NCBI GenBank assembly: GCA_045399315.1
Contig: DAYVGO010000033.1
Span: 62,001-126,000 of the forward strand
Origin: Arsenophonus sp045399315
GTDB taxonomy: Bacteria; Pseudomonadota; Gammaproteobacteria; Enterobacterales; Enterobacteriaceae
Length of the DNA: 64,000 bases
Reading direction: 5' to 3'
Shown here piece after piece: positions 52,015 through 61,963 of the stretch. The notes beneath the pieces are model-generated. The model was not told the origin of the DNA and did not search any database. It worked only from the letters and a program-made list of their open reading frames with translations. Each line of letters starts with the position of its first letter. Within the stretch, counting starts at the first letter, position 1. The position numbers and the translations under genes are program-made.

Positions 52015-52302
52015 TTAACGTAAATTTAATTGAAAAATTAGCATTTCAGCTAGTAAAATTCGCGATTAATTTAACCCCCCCTCAGCAACGGGCTGAAACT
52101 AATATTCAATAGTACAAGGGGACGATTCAACTGCCCGTGCTTTTTCTATCAACCGTGTTAACATCGTCTTAGCTTCTTGTTTACTTGAAAAACTTTCTTC
52201 AAAACAAGCCGTACGATTTTGATTATCTATCACAGTGCCCACATCAACACAACAACAAGCAGTAGTTTCTTCAGCATGACAACGATTCTTAGCGTCCGAC
52301 AT
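52015..52302 (-). pseudogene. yfcZ: YfcZ family protein, prematurely stopped
   Basis: E. coli YfcZ is 94 aa, function unknown. Here the start at 52302 gives TACCCVDVGTVIDNQNRTAC and LIEKARAVESSPCTIEY, then TAG after 67 residues. The missing end is still visible downstream as GVKLIANFTS and AEMLIFQLNLR, with a frame change at a run of seven G near 52075 and a further stop. The first 67 residues could still be made, but the protein is truncated by about a third. Confidence 0.8.
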
Positions 52303-52655
52303 AATTTTTCCCACAATAAAAATTAACAAAATATAATCATAACGCTAATTAACCCAAAAATACCAGTCACTAGGTAATAATCTATAAAATATCAAATAGT
52401 TATTTGATCTAATATCTGATTGTTACTGTATCCCTACTAATTCGTATAGTTCATACGCCACTTTTATGTTAAATAAATCACACTCTTACAAACAAATAAC
52501 ACATGCTTAAAAACCATGCTTGTAACAAAGCGGGGATTTAATTCTATACTCAGTCAACTGGTCTGATTTGTCATATTGGCATGGAGCAATACAATTCGGG
52601 CCTTTCTATTGCGGTTAAAAAATCGCTCTTATCATAAATATAATTTAAGAGGGTT
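52303..52655. other. yfcZ-fadL intergenic region
   Basis: This 353-bp spacer between divergent yfcZ and fadL contains the FadR-like site at 52556-52572 and presumably the old fadL promoter. AAGAGGG lies upstream of the fadL start at 52656. No gene is seen. Confidence 0.5.
52556..52572 (+). promoter_or_regulatory. FadR-like operator upstream of fadL
   Basis: AACTGGTCTGATTTGTC closely fits the FadR operator pattern (for example fabA AACTGATCGGACTTGTT; fadL AGCTGGTCCGACCTATA, from memory). It lies 84-100 bp before the fadL start, where FadR repression acts in E. coli. The gene it served is dead. Confidence 0.7.
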
Positions 52656-53878
52656 TTGGTCATGAACCAGAAAACCCTGTACAAACATACGATTTTGGCA
52701 ATGGCAGTAAGTTTCATTTCCACAAATGCTAGCACTGGTAGTCACAATCCAACTGTGATAATGTTATTCAATAAGCCGATGCTCTCTTTTGGTGCTATTT
52801 ATATTAATCCTGACGTTGACATAAAAGGAAAATCACCCATCATTCCAGGTAATAGCATCACCTCAAGAAATATCGCTCCTCATGCCTGGATACCTAATGC
52901 CCACTTTATTTTTCCAGTCAATGAAAAATGGGCTATTGGTTCTTTAATTACCACTAATTATGGTTTATCTACTGAATTCAATCACAACTATAATGCCGGA
53001 CCTATTGACGGAAAAACAGATCTAACTACGTTTAACTTAAATCTAAGTGGTGCTTATCGTCTTAATGAACACTTTAGTACTGGTTTAGGCTTTAATGCAG
53101 TCTATGCCAATACAAAAATTACCCGTCACATGGGTGCACTTGTGCCAATATTGGGGCTTACTAAATCAACTACCATTGCCAAACTTAAGGGTGATGATTG
53201 GCGATATGGCTGGAATGCCGGTATCCTCTATAAACTAGACGAAAATAATCGTTACAACTTTACCTATCGTTTAGAAGTCAAAATAAAGTTTAATGACGAC
53301 TATAGTAATGAGCTTCCTCCATTACTACCAGGTGGTTTAGGTGGAAATAGCATTAAAGGCAAACTGGATCTTAATCTGCCCGAAATTTGGGAAATTTCCG
53401 GATATAATAAAGTCGCCCCTAAATTGGCTGTCCATAATTTAGCCTATACCAATTGGAGTCAGTTTAAAGAACTCAAAGCCCAGCGCAAATAATACTGGTC
53501 AAACTTTATTTAATAAACATTAAGGTTTTAAAGATGTTTTCCGAATTCTTTAGGGACAACTTACTATCATGACGATTATTAGATGCTTCGTACCGGTATT
53601 GCCTTTGATGATAGCCCGGTACCCACCGAAAATCGTTCGATCTCAATTCCTGATCAAGATCGCTTTTGGATCATTGCCGGTACAACTTATGCCTTTAACG
53701 AAAATACCTCTGTTGATGTAGGAATTTCCTACATGCATGGAAAAACGTAAAAATTAAAGAAGAGATGCCGCCCATGCCTGGTGGCGTACCTATTCCTGCG
53801 TATGAATTTAAATCCAGTGGAAGCGCTTGGTTAGCTGGCGTTAACTTTAACTATACATTCCAATTTTTCGTTGGATAG
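52656..53878 (+). pseudogene. fadL: long-chain fatty acid outer-membrane channel FadL, disrupted
   Basis: FadL (E. coli about 446 aa) is a 14-strand barrel with an N-terminal hatch. The signal peptide is readable (MVMNQKTLYKHTILAMAVSF), but about 30 residues of the hatch are missing: STNAS runs straight to NPTVIMLFNKPMLSFGA, so the NPA motif context is lost. The barrel reads to LKAQRK and stops at 53492. It continues in other frames with GFKD, RTGIAFDDSPVPTENRSISI, DQDRFWIIAGTTYAFNENTS and SWLAGVNFNYTF-like WLAGVNFNYTFQF near 53870. Import of exogenous long-chain fatty acids by this route should be lost. Confidence 0.93.
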
Positions 53879-54128
53879 CAATAGCTATCCTGCCTAAATT
53901 TAGTTTGTAAGAAATATTTAGTTATAATAATAACAAATACAACTATCCATAGCAGTCTTTACTAATTAAATAATAGTCTCCAGTAATGGATGATTAGTAA
54001 ACAATAATATTAATAATTACCTTTATAATTTTTTAATCTATAAAGATGTTAGCTATCGTGACAACTAAATCATCCCACTATTATTTTTTACCAATTTAAA
54101 ATTTAACTTAAAATGTGTAAGTATATTG

Positions 54129-54902
54129 CTAATCTATAGAATCCAGATCGTCTTCAATCACAGCGGCATTAGGGTTAATAGTTGGCTTCAACTCTCCTCC
54201 TCGGGCTCTAAAATCTTTATTCTGAAAATAAGCCTCTCTGATCATTAAATAAGGATCAGAAGAGTTTTGTAGTATTCCATCTGAGTCTAAGAAAAGCGCT
54301 CGCTTTTCTATCCCTTCTAATAGCCATTTTCCTGCTGACATCCAGAAAGTAAGATAACTCAACATAGGATAAGTTTTATCAACCCAGTCGCCACCATCTT
54401 CTCGTAGTGTAAAGCTACCATAACCTGGCAATACCACATATGGCCCATAACCAACCTGATAATAACCTAAAGTACTACCAAAACGATTCGATTCCTCTCT
54501 AACTAGTTTAGGATTAGCCATTGAGGCAATATCGATAAATCCCGCCATACCAAAAACACTATTTAGAAAAAAACGATTAAGATGTTTTATTCCTTGACAA
54601 ATATTGCCGCGTAGAAAATTATTCACCATACTCGCGGGTTCTTCCAAGTTAGCAAAAAAATTCACTAGGCCATTGCGAGTGGGCATAGGAACATAATCGC
54701 GCCAGGCTACTGCAACAGGACGAACTATATAATAATCAAGAACATAGTAATTAAAATCAAACATTGTTCGATTAAAACTCTCTAGCGGATCAGAGCGCTG
54801 TTGATTATCAGTAGGGATACTCGAACAACTGGTAATCAATCCTACTGCAAAAAATACCCCGCATAATCGATATGTTTTAAATCTTGTTTTTCTATTCAAC
54901 AA
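54129..54902 (-). CDS. mlaA: outer-membrane lipid asymmetry lipoprotein MlaA
   Basis: MlaA (VacJ, 257 aa) removes mislocalised phospholipids from the outer leaflet of the outer membrane together with OmpC/F and MlaC. The N-terminus is a lipoprotein signal with lipobox ITSC and Cys26 as the lipidation site. Conserved: DPLESFNRTMFDFNYYVLDY, IVRPVAVAWRDYVPMPTRNG, RFGSTLGYYQVGYGPYVVLP and SSDPYLMIREAYFQ. Intact and in the ancestral place before tRNA-Arg. Confidence 0.96.
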   Translation of the reverse strand: MLNRKTRFKTYRLCGVFFAVGLITSCSSIPTDNQQRSDPLESFNRTMFDFNYYVLDYYIVRPVAVAWRDYVPMPTRNGLVNFFANLEEPASMVNNFLRGNICQGIKHLNRFFLNSVFGMAGFIDIASMANPKLVREESNRFGSTLGYYQVGYGPYVVLPGYGSFTLREDGGDWVDKTYPMLSYLTFWMSAGKWLLEGIEKRALFLDSDGILQNSSDPYLMIREAYFQNKDFRARGGELKPTINPNAAVIEDDLDSID

Positions 54903-55394
54903 AACACCCTCATATTAATTGTCCATTCATAATTATATATCCACATTAATTTAATCTTACTTACTTTTAGTTTTATGATAAAAATTTAATCAATGTTTAT
55001 CTAAGTAAATAGTGTTCAAGTATTTATTTTAAATAGGACACTATAGGAAAAAACTAATCGATAATACTAAATTACAGGTAAAACCATATTAAAAAACAAA
55101 GTAATAAAATTATTATTAAAATCATGAAAACATCATAATACAAAATACATAAATATAATTAACAAAAATTATTACTTTAATTTATTATATTATCTAGGAA
55201 AAAATAATTTACAAAATAATCAGTTAGTAAATTGTTTGCCAATATAACAACACTAATAATATCAAACCAATTAAACACAAATCCAATCATCGCTAATAAA
55301 AATCAACTAACCCCATTCAACAAGTTGATTTTAATAGGGATTTAAGGGTAAAATAAATTGTATATTGTGGTAATATTGGCTTAAGAAATTCTAT
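54903..55394. other. mlaA-tRNA-Arg intergenic region
   Basis: About 490 bp of extremely A/T-rich sequence with no gene. E. coli yfdC, which lies near here, is absent. It must hold the mlaA promoter (reverse) and the tRNA promoter, but I cannot distinguish them from background. Confidence 0.5.
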
Positions 55395-55469
55395 GTCCTC
55401 TTAGTTAAATGGATATAACAAGCCCCTCCTAAGGGCTAATTGTAGGTTCGATTCCTGCAGGGGACGCCA
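55395..55469 (+). tRNA. argW: tRNA-Arg (anticodon CCU)
   Basis: A complete cloverleaf: acceptor GTCCTCT / AGGGGAC, anticodon stem AGCCC / GGGCT around loop CTCCTAA with CCT at 55428-55430, T-arm GTAGG-TTCGATT-CCTGC, discriminator G and encoded CCA (55467-55469). It reads AGG codons. Sequence and position after mlaA correspond to E. coli argW, a well-known integration site for phages and islands. The block that follows is foreign to the E. coli order. Confidence 0.97.
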
Positions 55470-55698
55470 TTAACAGATTCACAATAATTTATTTTAATTA
55501 ACAAAAAGTTATAATAACCATCGTTTGTACTGCTATTCCAATACCTACTCTCGTTTGACTAAATTTATAACTTAGTTTAAAGCTTACCTAATATCACTGA
55601 ACATACGCTAAGGCTTTCTTACAATTAATAGACTTTTATTGTGCAGCAAAAAATAACAAGGCGGTGTTATGTGATTAGTTTATCTTATTAAAAATATT

Positions 55699-58600
55699 AT
55701 GAAAAAATATCATAATCACCCTGCTATTGGTGAACGTGTTAAGTGTTTATAAAGTGCTAAATCCAATCGCATTGTTAGCCAATTAGAAGCAAAATATCAA
55801 ACAATTACTTATCAACACTTATGGAATAGAGCTGTAAGTATTGCCAATGAATGGTATCACTATTGCCAATACCCGCTAAAAGCCAGTGATAAAGTTGTTG
55901 TCTTATCTTTTATTTATAGTGATTATATTGCTATTAATCTCGCCTGTGCTCAAATTAATACAATTATAGTTCCTCTACAAACCAATTTATCAAATAAAGA
56001 ATTAACACTTATTATACAAGAAATAGAACCGTGAATAATTGCAGCCAACATAGAATACTTACATATTGTGGTAGAGTTAGTAAAAAATAATCAATCAAAC
56101 AGATCCTTGTTTTCGATTATGATTGTTGCCAAGATAATGCAGAAAAACTAAACAATTACAAAAACAATTAAATATGACATTGAAAAATTATCCAATATTA
56201 TCCGTTTAGGTAACCAGTTACCAAAAGTACCTTATCCCGAGAATAGTCATGACACATCCTCGATATCGATGATAATTTATACATTGGGTAACAGTAGCTC
56301 GCCCAAAAGCGCTATCTATACTGAAAAATTAGTATCAAATATGTGGAGCACTACCCAATTTACTGATAATCTTAATAAAGAAAATGCGACTGTTTTGTAC
56401 CTACCGATAAGTCATGATTTGGCAAACCTACAATTTAAAAATCAGTTAGCTAAGAGGGTACTTGTTATTTGATTACTAAAAGTAACTTATCCATTTTATT
56501 TGAAGATATTGCCTTAGCAAAGCCTACTGAACTTTTATTAATAGCCAGGATAGGTGAAATGATATTGCAACAATATCAAACTGAATTAGAGCGTAGAAAA
56601 AACCACCGATGATCCATAACTCAATATTACGCTCAAAAAAGAGATGCATATCAATACCTTGGTGGCAGAATTACACAAATAACCTTTGGTTCAGCACCAT
56701 TTGCTAAGAAGTTATTTGATTTAATTGAATCGCTGTTTGAAGTTAAATTACATAATGTTTACGGTAGTACTGAAACATTGGCTATTTGTATAAATAATCA
56801 GGCACTAAATAAAACCAACGGCTTAGGATTATAAACTTATTAATATCCCAGAGCTAGGTTATTATTCAACCGATAAACCTCATCCACGTGAAGAGTTATT
56901 AGTTAAAACAACCACAGTCATTACAAGCTATTATAAAAATCCTGAATTCAATAGTCAACTTTTTGATGAACAAGGTTATTATAAAACTGGTAATATCGTT
57001 AAAAAAATAGCTAAAGATCAGCTAGTATTTATTGAAAGAAGAAAAAATTTTATCAAACTTTCTCAATGTGAATTCATTAACATAGCCTTGCTGGAAACTT
57101 TATTTAAAAATAGTCTCCTAATAAAAGATATTTTTATTTATAGTAATAGCCAGTGGTCTTATTTATTAGCTGTTATCATTCCTACGCCAAAATTATTATA
57201 ATAAACAATATAATGAAATAAAACGATTAATTAACCCCTCACTTTAAAAAATTGCTAAAATTTCCAACTTAAAACCTTACGAAGTTCTACGAGATTTCTT
57301 AATTGATACTGAACCTTTTAATCGAATAAATGACTTATTATCCGAGCTAGGGAAACCATTACAGCAGAAAATTAAAACTCATTATATTGATGATTTGAAT
57401 AAGTTATATCAAAAAATTACCAATAATGATTTCTCAAATTTATCACAACAGATTAACAAGGAAAATATCTTAGAAACTATAATAAAATTAACTCAATTTT
57501 TAATAGGTTCTTCCGATATTGCTATTACTTCGACCACAAATTTTCGCCAATTTGGTGGTGATTCTTTATCTACATTACAATTTTCATTAGAATTAGAAAA
57601 AATTTTTGCTGTAACTGTTGATAAGATTACTAATCCATCCAGCACACTGCTTGATATTGCTAATTATATAAAATCAAATCAATTTTTAATAAATTCACAT
57701 CCAACTTTCACTACTATACACGGTATTAAGAAGAAAAAAATTTATGCCAGTCAATTAGATTTAGATAAGTTTATTAATCCTAATATTCTCCAACAAATAA
57801 AAAATAGTTCTCTACCAATATCAGTTTTTCGTAATGTATTTTTGACTGGGGCTAATGGCTATCTTGGAAAATTTTTATGCTTAGCTTTACTAGAGGAATT
57901 AAATAAAACTGATGGTAAATTAATTTGTGTAATACGTGAAAAAAATAACAATCACGCAAGGCAACGTTTATTTAATACTTTCAGTCCCCATAATAGTCAA
58001 TTAGCACTTAAACTTAAACAACTTGCTGATAAACATCTAACTGTATTCGCTGGCGATATCTCGAAGAAAAACTTAGGGCTTGAGGAAAAAACATGACATT
58101 ATTTATCGCATACTATTGATCATATCTTTCATGCCGGCGCTTTAGTTAATCATATACTTCCATACCAACATCTTTTTGCAACAAATGTTGTAGGTACATC
58201 AGAATTAATTAAATTATCACTTATCAATCGGTTAAAACCGTTTGTGTTTATTTCCAGTGCTATTGTTGCTATACCGGCTATGCAGTCAACAAATGGGCGA
58301 GTGAAATATTGCTACATGAAACATATAATCGATTTAATTTACCAATAACCGTTTTTCGCCCTAGTATGATACTGGCACATCGCCAATATGCGACCCAATT
58401 TAATATTGCTGACATATTTACTCGATTACTATTAAATATAATCAATACCAAAATGACACCAAAATCATTCTATCAATCAGATAGTAATATATCCCCTTAT
58501 TATAATGACTTAGTGTTGATTTTGTTGCTGCGGTAATAATTAAATTATCAAAAAAATCATCATCCACTTACTTACAATATGGTTAATCCTCAAAATGACA

Positions 58601-58904
58601 AAGTGTCCCTTAACACTATTGTTGATTGTTTAATTAATTCAGGCATTAATATAAAAAAATAGATGACTATAAAGTCTGATATCAACAATTTAAATTAGTA
58701 ATGAAAAAATTGCCTGATAATTTAAAACAGTATTCTTTACTGCCGCTTATTACCCAATTTAATCAACCCCAAAAAATAACAAACTGTTTCTGGCTTCTAC
58801 CTAATAGATTCGCATCTGTTTTTGGCACTACGATACCTGCTATTACACCATCTTTAATTAGTAAATATATTTCTGACTTTATGGCATTAAATTTATTAAT
58901 TTAA
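55699..58904 (+). pseudogene. carboxylic acid reductase (A-PCP-R), heavily disrupted
   Basis: Fragments in order cover a whole carboxylic acid reductase (CAR, EC 1.2.1.30 type; about 1,170 aa), which activates a carboxylic acid with ATP and reduces the thioester to an aldehyde with NADPH. Adenylation part: YQTITYQHLWNRAVSIANEW, INTIIVPLQTNLSNKEL, IIYTLGNSSSPKSAIYTEKL (decayed P-loop), LFEDIALAKPTELLLIARI, YGSTET, PELGYYSTDKPHPRGELLVK and ERRKNFIKLSQCEF. Carrier part: FRQFGGDSLSTLQF with Ser at 57563-57565. Reductase: NVFLTGANGYLGKFLCLALL (57842 on), HAGALVNHILPY, VFRPSMILAHRQYATQFN and a C-terminus ending ALNLLI at 58904. Early stops (for example 56032-56034) and many shifts are present. Family homology continues upstream of 55699, so the original 5' end is lost. 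Confidence 0.85.
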
Positions 58905-59055
58905 AATAACTAAATTGACTATTTAACCAATAAACTTTAAATATAATTATTAAATATAGATTTATTAACTATATATCAATAATTGAAAGCACCATAACAT
59001 ACTGATGGTTCTTTATTAATAACGTTTGGCTAAATAATAATATAGTGGATAAAGC

Positions 59056-60102
59056 TTAACGACCTGCTTTCAATTGTTGAAAATAACTTTCATACAAGAT
59101 ATTGGCATTACCCACATCATCCTGCCATTCTCCATTTTTTAAGGTCTCTTCATCAGGATATAGAGTCTTATCTGCCACAAGTTCAGCTGGCAATAATTGT
59201 TTAGCGGCTAAATTAGGGGTTGGATAACCAATTTGTTGTACTACTTGAGCGGCAATATCAGGTCGCAGCAGAAAATCAATCAACTTAAGCGCCCCTTCGA
59301 CATTTTTCGCATTGGCTGGAATAGCTAAACTATCCATCCAAAAAATTCCCCCTTCCTTAGGCCAAATAAATTGTATCGGGGCTCCTGACTGACGCACTAC
59401 ATAGGCAGAACCATTCCATAACATACCTAAATCAACATCTCCTTGTATAAAAGGATTAGCGGGATTATCAGAATTAAATACCATAACGTTTGGCATTAAT
59501 TTTTTTAATTCTTCATAGGCTGTTTTAATCAACTTCGGATCGGTTATATTACCTGAATAACCTAGCTTGAGTAGTGCCATTTGAAACACTTCTCGTGCAT
59601 CATCAGTCAATAATAGCCCATCTTTATATTCAGGTTTCCATAAATCCGCCCAAGAGGTAATTGTTTTTGGATCAATAATCTTGCTATTAATTCCAATTCC
59701 TGTCGCTCCCCAAATATAAGGAATTGAATAATCATTATTAGGATCAAAAGGTTTATGTAATAAATTCGGATCAAGGTTTTTAAATTGACTCAATTTACTT
59801 TTATCAATTTTTTGTAGCATGCCTTCCTTACTCATTTTTGCCACAAAATAGGTTGAAGGAACCACTAAATCATAAGCTCCTTCAGTGTGGGTTTTGAGCT
59901 TGGCGTACATACTTGCATTAGATTCATAAGTAGAATAAATCACCTTGATACCAGTTTCTTTGCTAAACTGATTAAGAAGCCCAGGAGGGACATATTCTGA
60001 CCAATTATAAAAATATAATGTTTTATTATCATCTGCTGCTACTGCCGAGCCAATACTTGCTGCGATGATCCCTGCAGCAAGCCATGAGGAGCACTTATTC
60101 AT
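59056..60102 (-). CDS. potD: spermidine/putrescine ABC transporter substrate-binding protein PotD
   Basis: PotD (348 aa, E. coli length) binds spermidine in the periplasm. A signal peptide is clear (LAAGIIAASIGSAVA, cleaved before Ala23 or Asp24), followed by TLYFYNWSEYVPPGLLNQF, IKVIYSTYESNASMYAKLK, LLTDDAREVFQMALLKLGYS and GGIFWMDSLAIPANAKN, which contain the polyamine-contacting acidic and aromatic residues. It is separated from potC by 221 nt. Intact. Confidence 0.97.
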   Translation of the reverse strand: MNKCSSWLAAGIIAASIGSAVAADDNKTLYFYNWSEYVPPGLLNQFSKETGIKVIYSTYESNASMYAKLKTHTEGAYDLVVPSTYFVAKMSKEGMLQKIDKSKLSQFKNLDPNLLHKPFDPNNDYSIPYIWGATGIGINSKIIDPKTITSWADLWKPEYKDGLLLTDDAREVFQMALLKLGYSGNITDPKLIKTAYEELKKLMPNVMVFNSDNPANPFIQGDVDLGMLWNGSAYVVRQSGAPIQFIWPKEGGIFWMDSLAIPANAKNVEGALKLIDFLLRPDIAAQVVQQIGYPTPNLAAKQLLPAELVADKTLYPDEETLKNGEWQDDVGNANILYESYFQQLKAGR

Positions 60103-60323
60103 GTAGTGTTTCCTTCATAAAATAATTGTGAGTGAAAACCCAATAGACTTTTGCCTACCCCTAAAAAAGTTATTATATGAGCCACTCTTAATTGGGTAAA
60201 GCATATAAATACCATTTACTCGCCTTTGGTTAAAAAAGCCGATTTTAAACTTGCTAATAAAAATAAAAAAGACAATCGTTAGCCAAAACCGACTAATTGT
60301 ATTAATTTTTATACTGATTTAAT

Positions 60324-61106
60324 TTATATATTTTTTATCGATTTTATTTTTAATATCCATTGACTAAACAACACAAGTGCTAATGAAAATAATAATAAAA
60401 TGGTTGCCAGCACATTAACTTCCGGTGAAATTCCTATTTTTACCATTGAATAAATTTTTAAAGGTAAGATCTCATAGGCCGGCCCAGTAACAAAAGAAGA
60501 CACCACCACATCATCCATTGAAAGGATAAAACTTAATAACCAGCCAGAGATCACTGCTGGCAAAGCTAATGGTAAAATAATTTTTTGTAAAATAGTTAAT
60601 TCGTTGGCACCTAAGTCTCGCGCGGCTTCTAACATTTTTACATCAAAATCCTTCAATCGTGCATAAACAGTAATAACAACAAAAGGTAAACAAAATGTAA
60701 TATGAGAGAAGAGTAAAGACCAAAAACCTAAAGAAATTCCTAATAACATAAAGAGGAGGAGTAATGAAATTGCCATTACAATATCAGGGGATATCATGAC
60801 AACAAATAACATACCACCAACAAATGACTTTCCTCTAAATTGGTAGCGAAATAAAGCCACTGCCGCCAATGAACCAATTAATATAGTACAACTAGCTGAT
60901 ATCATTGCGATCGTTAATGAATGACCTGCCGCCTGTAATAAACTATCATTATTCCACAACATATCATACCAATCGATAGTCAATCCTTGCCACACATTGC
61001 CAAAGCGTGATGCATTAAATGAATTAACAATTAAAATAATAATTGGAATATATAAATAGGCATAAATGATGGTGAGAAAACTACTTCGTAAGAAAAGTCC
61101 AATCAT
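60324..61106 (-). CDS. potC: polyamine ABC transporter permease PotC
   Basis: PotC (260 aa) is an inner-membrane permease with about six hydrophobic segments and the EAA-loop EAARDLGANELTILQKIILP that contacts PotA. SMDDVVVSSFVTGP is the family signature after it. Its start overlaps the potB end by 4 nt. Intact. Confidence 0.96.
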   Translation of the reverse strand: MIGLFLRSSFLTIIYAYLYIPIIILIVNSFNASRFGNVWQGLTIDWYDMLWNNDSLLQAAGHSLTIAMISASCTILIGSLAAVALFRYQFRGKSFVGGMLFVVMISPDIVMAISLLLLFMLLGISLGFWSLLFSHITFCLPFVVITVYARLKDFDVKMLEAARDLGANELTILQKIILPLALPAVISGWLLSFILSMDDVVVSSFVTGPAYEILPLKIYSMVKIGISPEVNVLATILLLFSLALVLFSQWILKIKSIKNI

Positions 61107-61963
61107 GCTAAATCCACCTTTTTATTCAGCAAATTTGCGGCACGATAATAAACATAGAGTAGTAGGCCCATGGCTATAGTTAATACAATACTGGTCGCTG
61201 CGCCAAAAGGCCAATCACGCAAATTAAGAAACTGGCTCTTAATGACATTACCAATTAATAAGTTTTTTGAGCCCCCCATCAAATCCGCTACATAAAACAG
61301 ACCCATTGCCGGTAATAATACCAATAAGCAACCGGTGATGATACCAGGCATGGTTAACGGTGTTATAATACGTATAAAGGTCTGAAATTTGTTAGCACCA
61401 AGATCACGTGCAGCCTCAAGGCACGATTTATCCAATTTTTCAATACTAGAATAAAGCGGCATTACCATAAATGGCAGCAATATATATACCAATCCCATAA
61501 TGACCGCTTCTTGCGTATACATGATACGAATGGGCTTATCTATTAATCCAATCCATAATAAAAAGCCGTTTAAGTAACCCCGATTACTCAGAAAAATTTT
61601 CAATCCATAAATACGAATAAGTGAATTAGTCCAAAACGGCACAATCAGTAAAAATAACATTAATGGCTGCAATTTTGATGATAATCGTGTCAAAATAAAT
61701 GCAAATGGATAACCAATAACCAAACAAAATAAGGTTGCCATGATTGCCATATTTAGTGAGTGGAGCATTACCTCTGCATATAAAGGATCAAATAGCCTGG
61801 TATAATTGTCGAGGGTAAAAATCATATCGACTAAATTTGCATCATCACGTGTCAAAAAACTGGTAATAATGATCATTAAATTGGGTAGAAAGGCAAACAA
61901 CACCAGCCAGGATACCACGCCGATAACAATAACATTCTGAAAAATTTTACGATTATTCTTCAT
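61103..61963 (-). CDS. potB: polyamine ABC transporter permease PotB
   Basis: PotB (286 aa) is the partner permease of PotC. It has six hydrophobic segments, PFWTNSLIRIYGLKIFL and the EAA loop EAARDLGANKFQTFIRIITP, followed by PGIITGCLLVLLPAMGLFYV. Its start overlaps potA by 11 nt and its end overlaps potC by 4 nt. Intact. Confidence 0.96.
   Translation of the reverse strand: MKNNRKIFQNVIVIGVVSWLVLFAFLPNLMIIITSFLTRDDANLVDMIFTLDNYTRLFDPLYAEVMLHSLNMAIMATLFCLVIGYPFAFILTRLSSKLQPLMLFLLIVPFWTNSLIRIYGLKIFLSNRGYLNGFLLWIGLIDKPIRIMYTQEAVIMGLVYILLPFMVMPLYSSIEKLDKSCLEAARDLGANKFQTFIRIITPLTMPGIITGCLLVLLPAMGLFYVADLMGGSKNLLIGNVIKSQFLNLRDWPFGAATSIVLTIAMGLLLYVYYRAANLLNKKVDLA

Noticed and set aside
8205..53878. 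Explaining the broken genes as sequencing error
   Set aside because: Lesions cluster in accessory or dispensable genes and include stops, large deletions and decayed catalytic motifs, while about 30 core genes are clean. Single-lesion cases (hxpA, mnmC) could still include an error.
53873..53890. GGATAGC..GCTATCC hairpin at the end of fadL as a terminator
   Set aside because: Short stem and no T-run after it; too weak to call.
55699..58904. Separate small genes for an acyl carrier, a reductase and a ligase
   Set aside because: Order and spacing match one continuous carboxylic acid reductase; stops and shifts separate the pieces.
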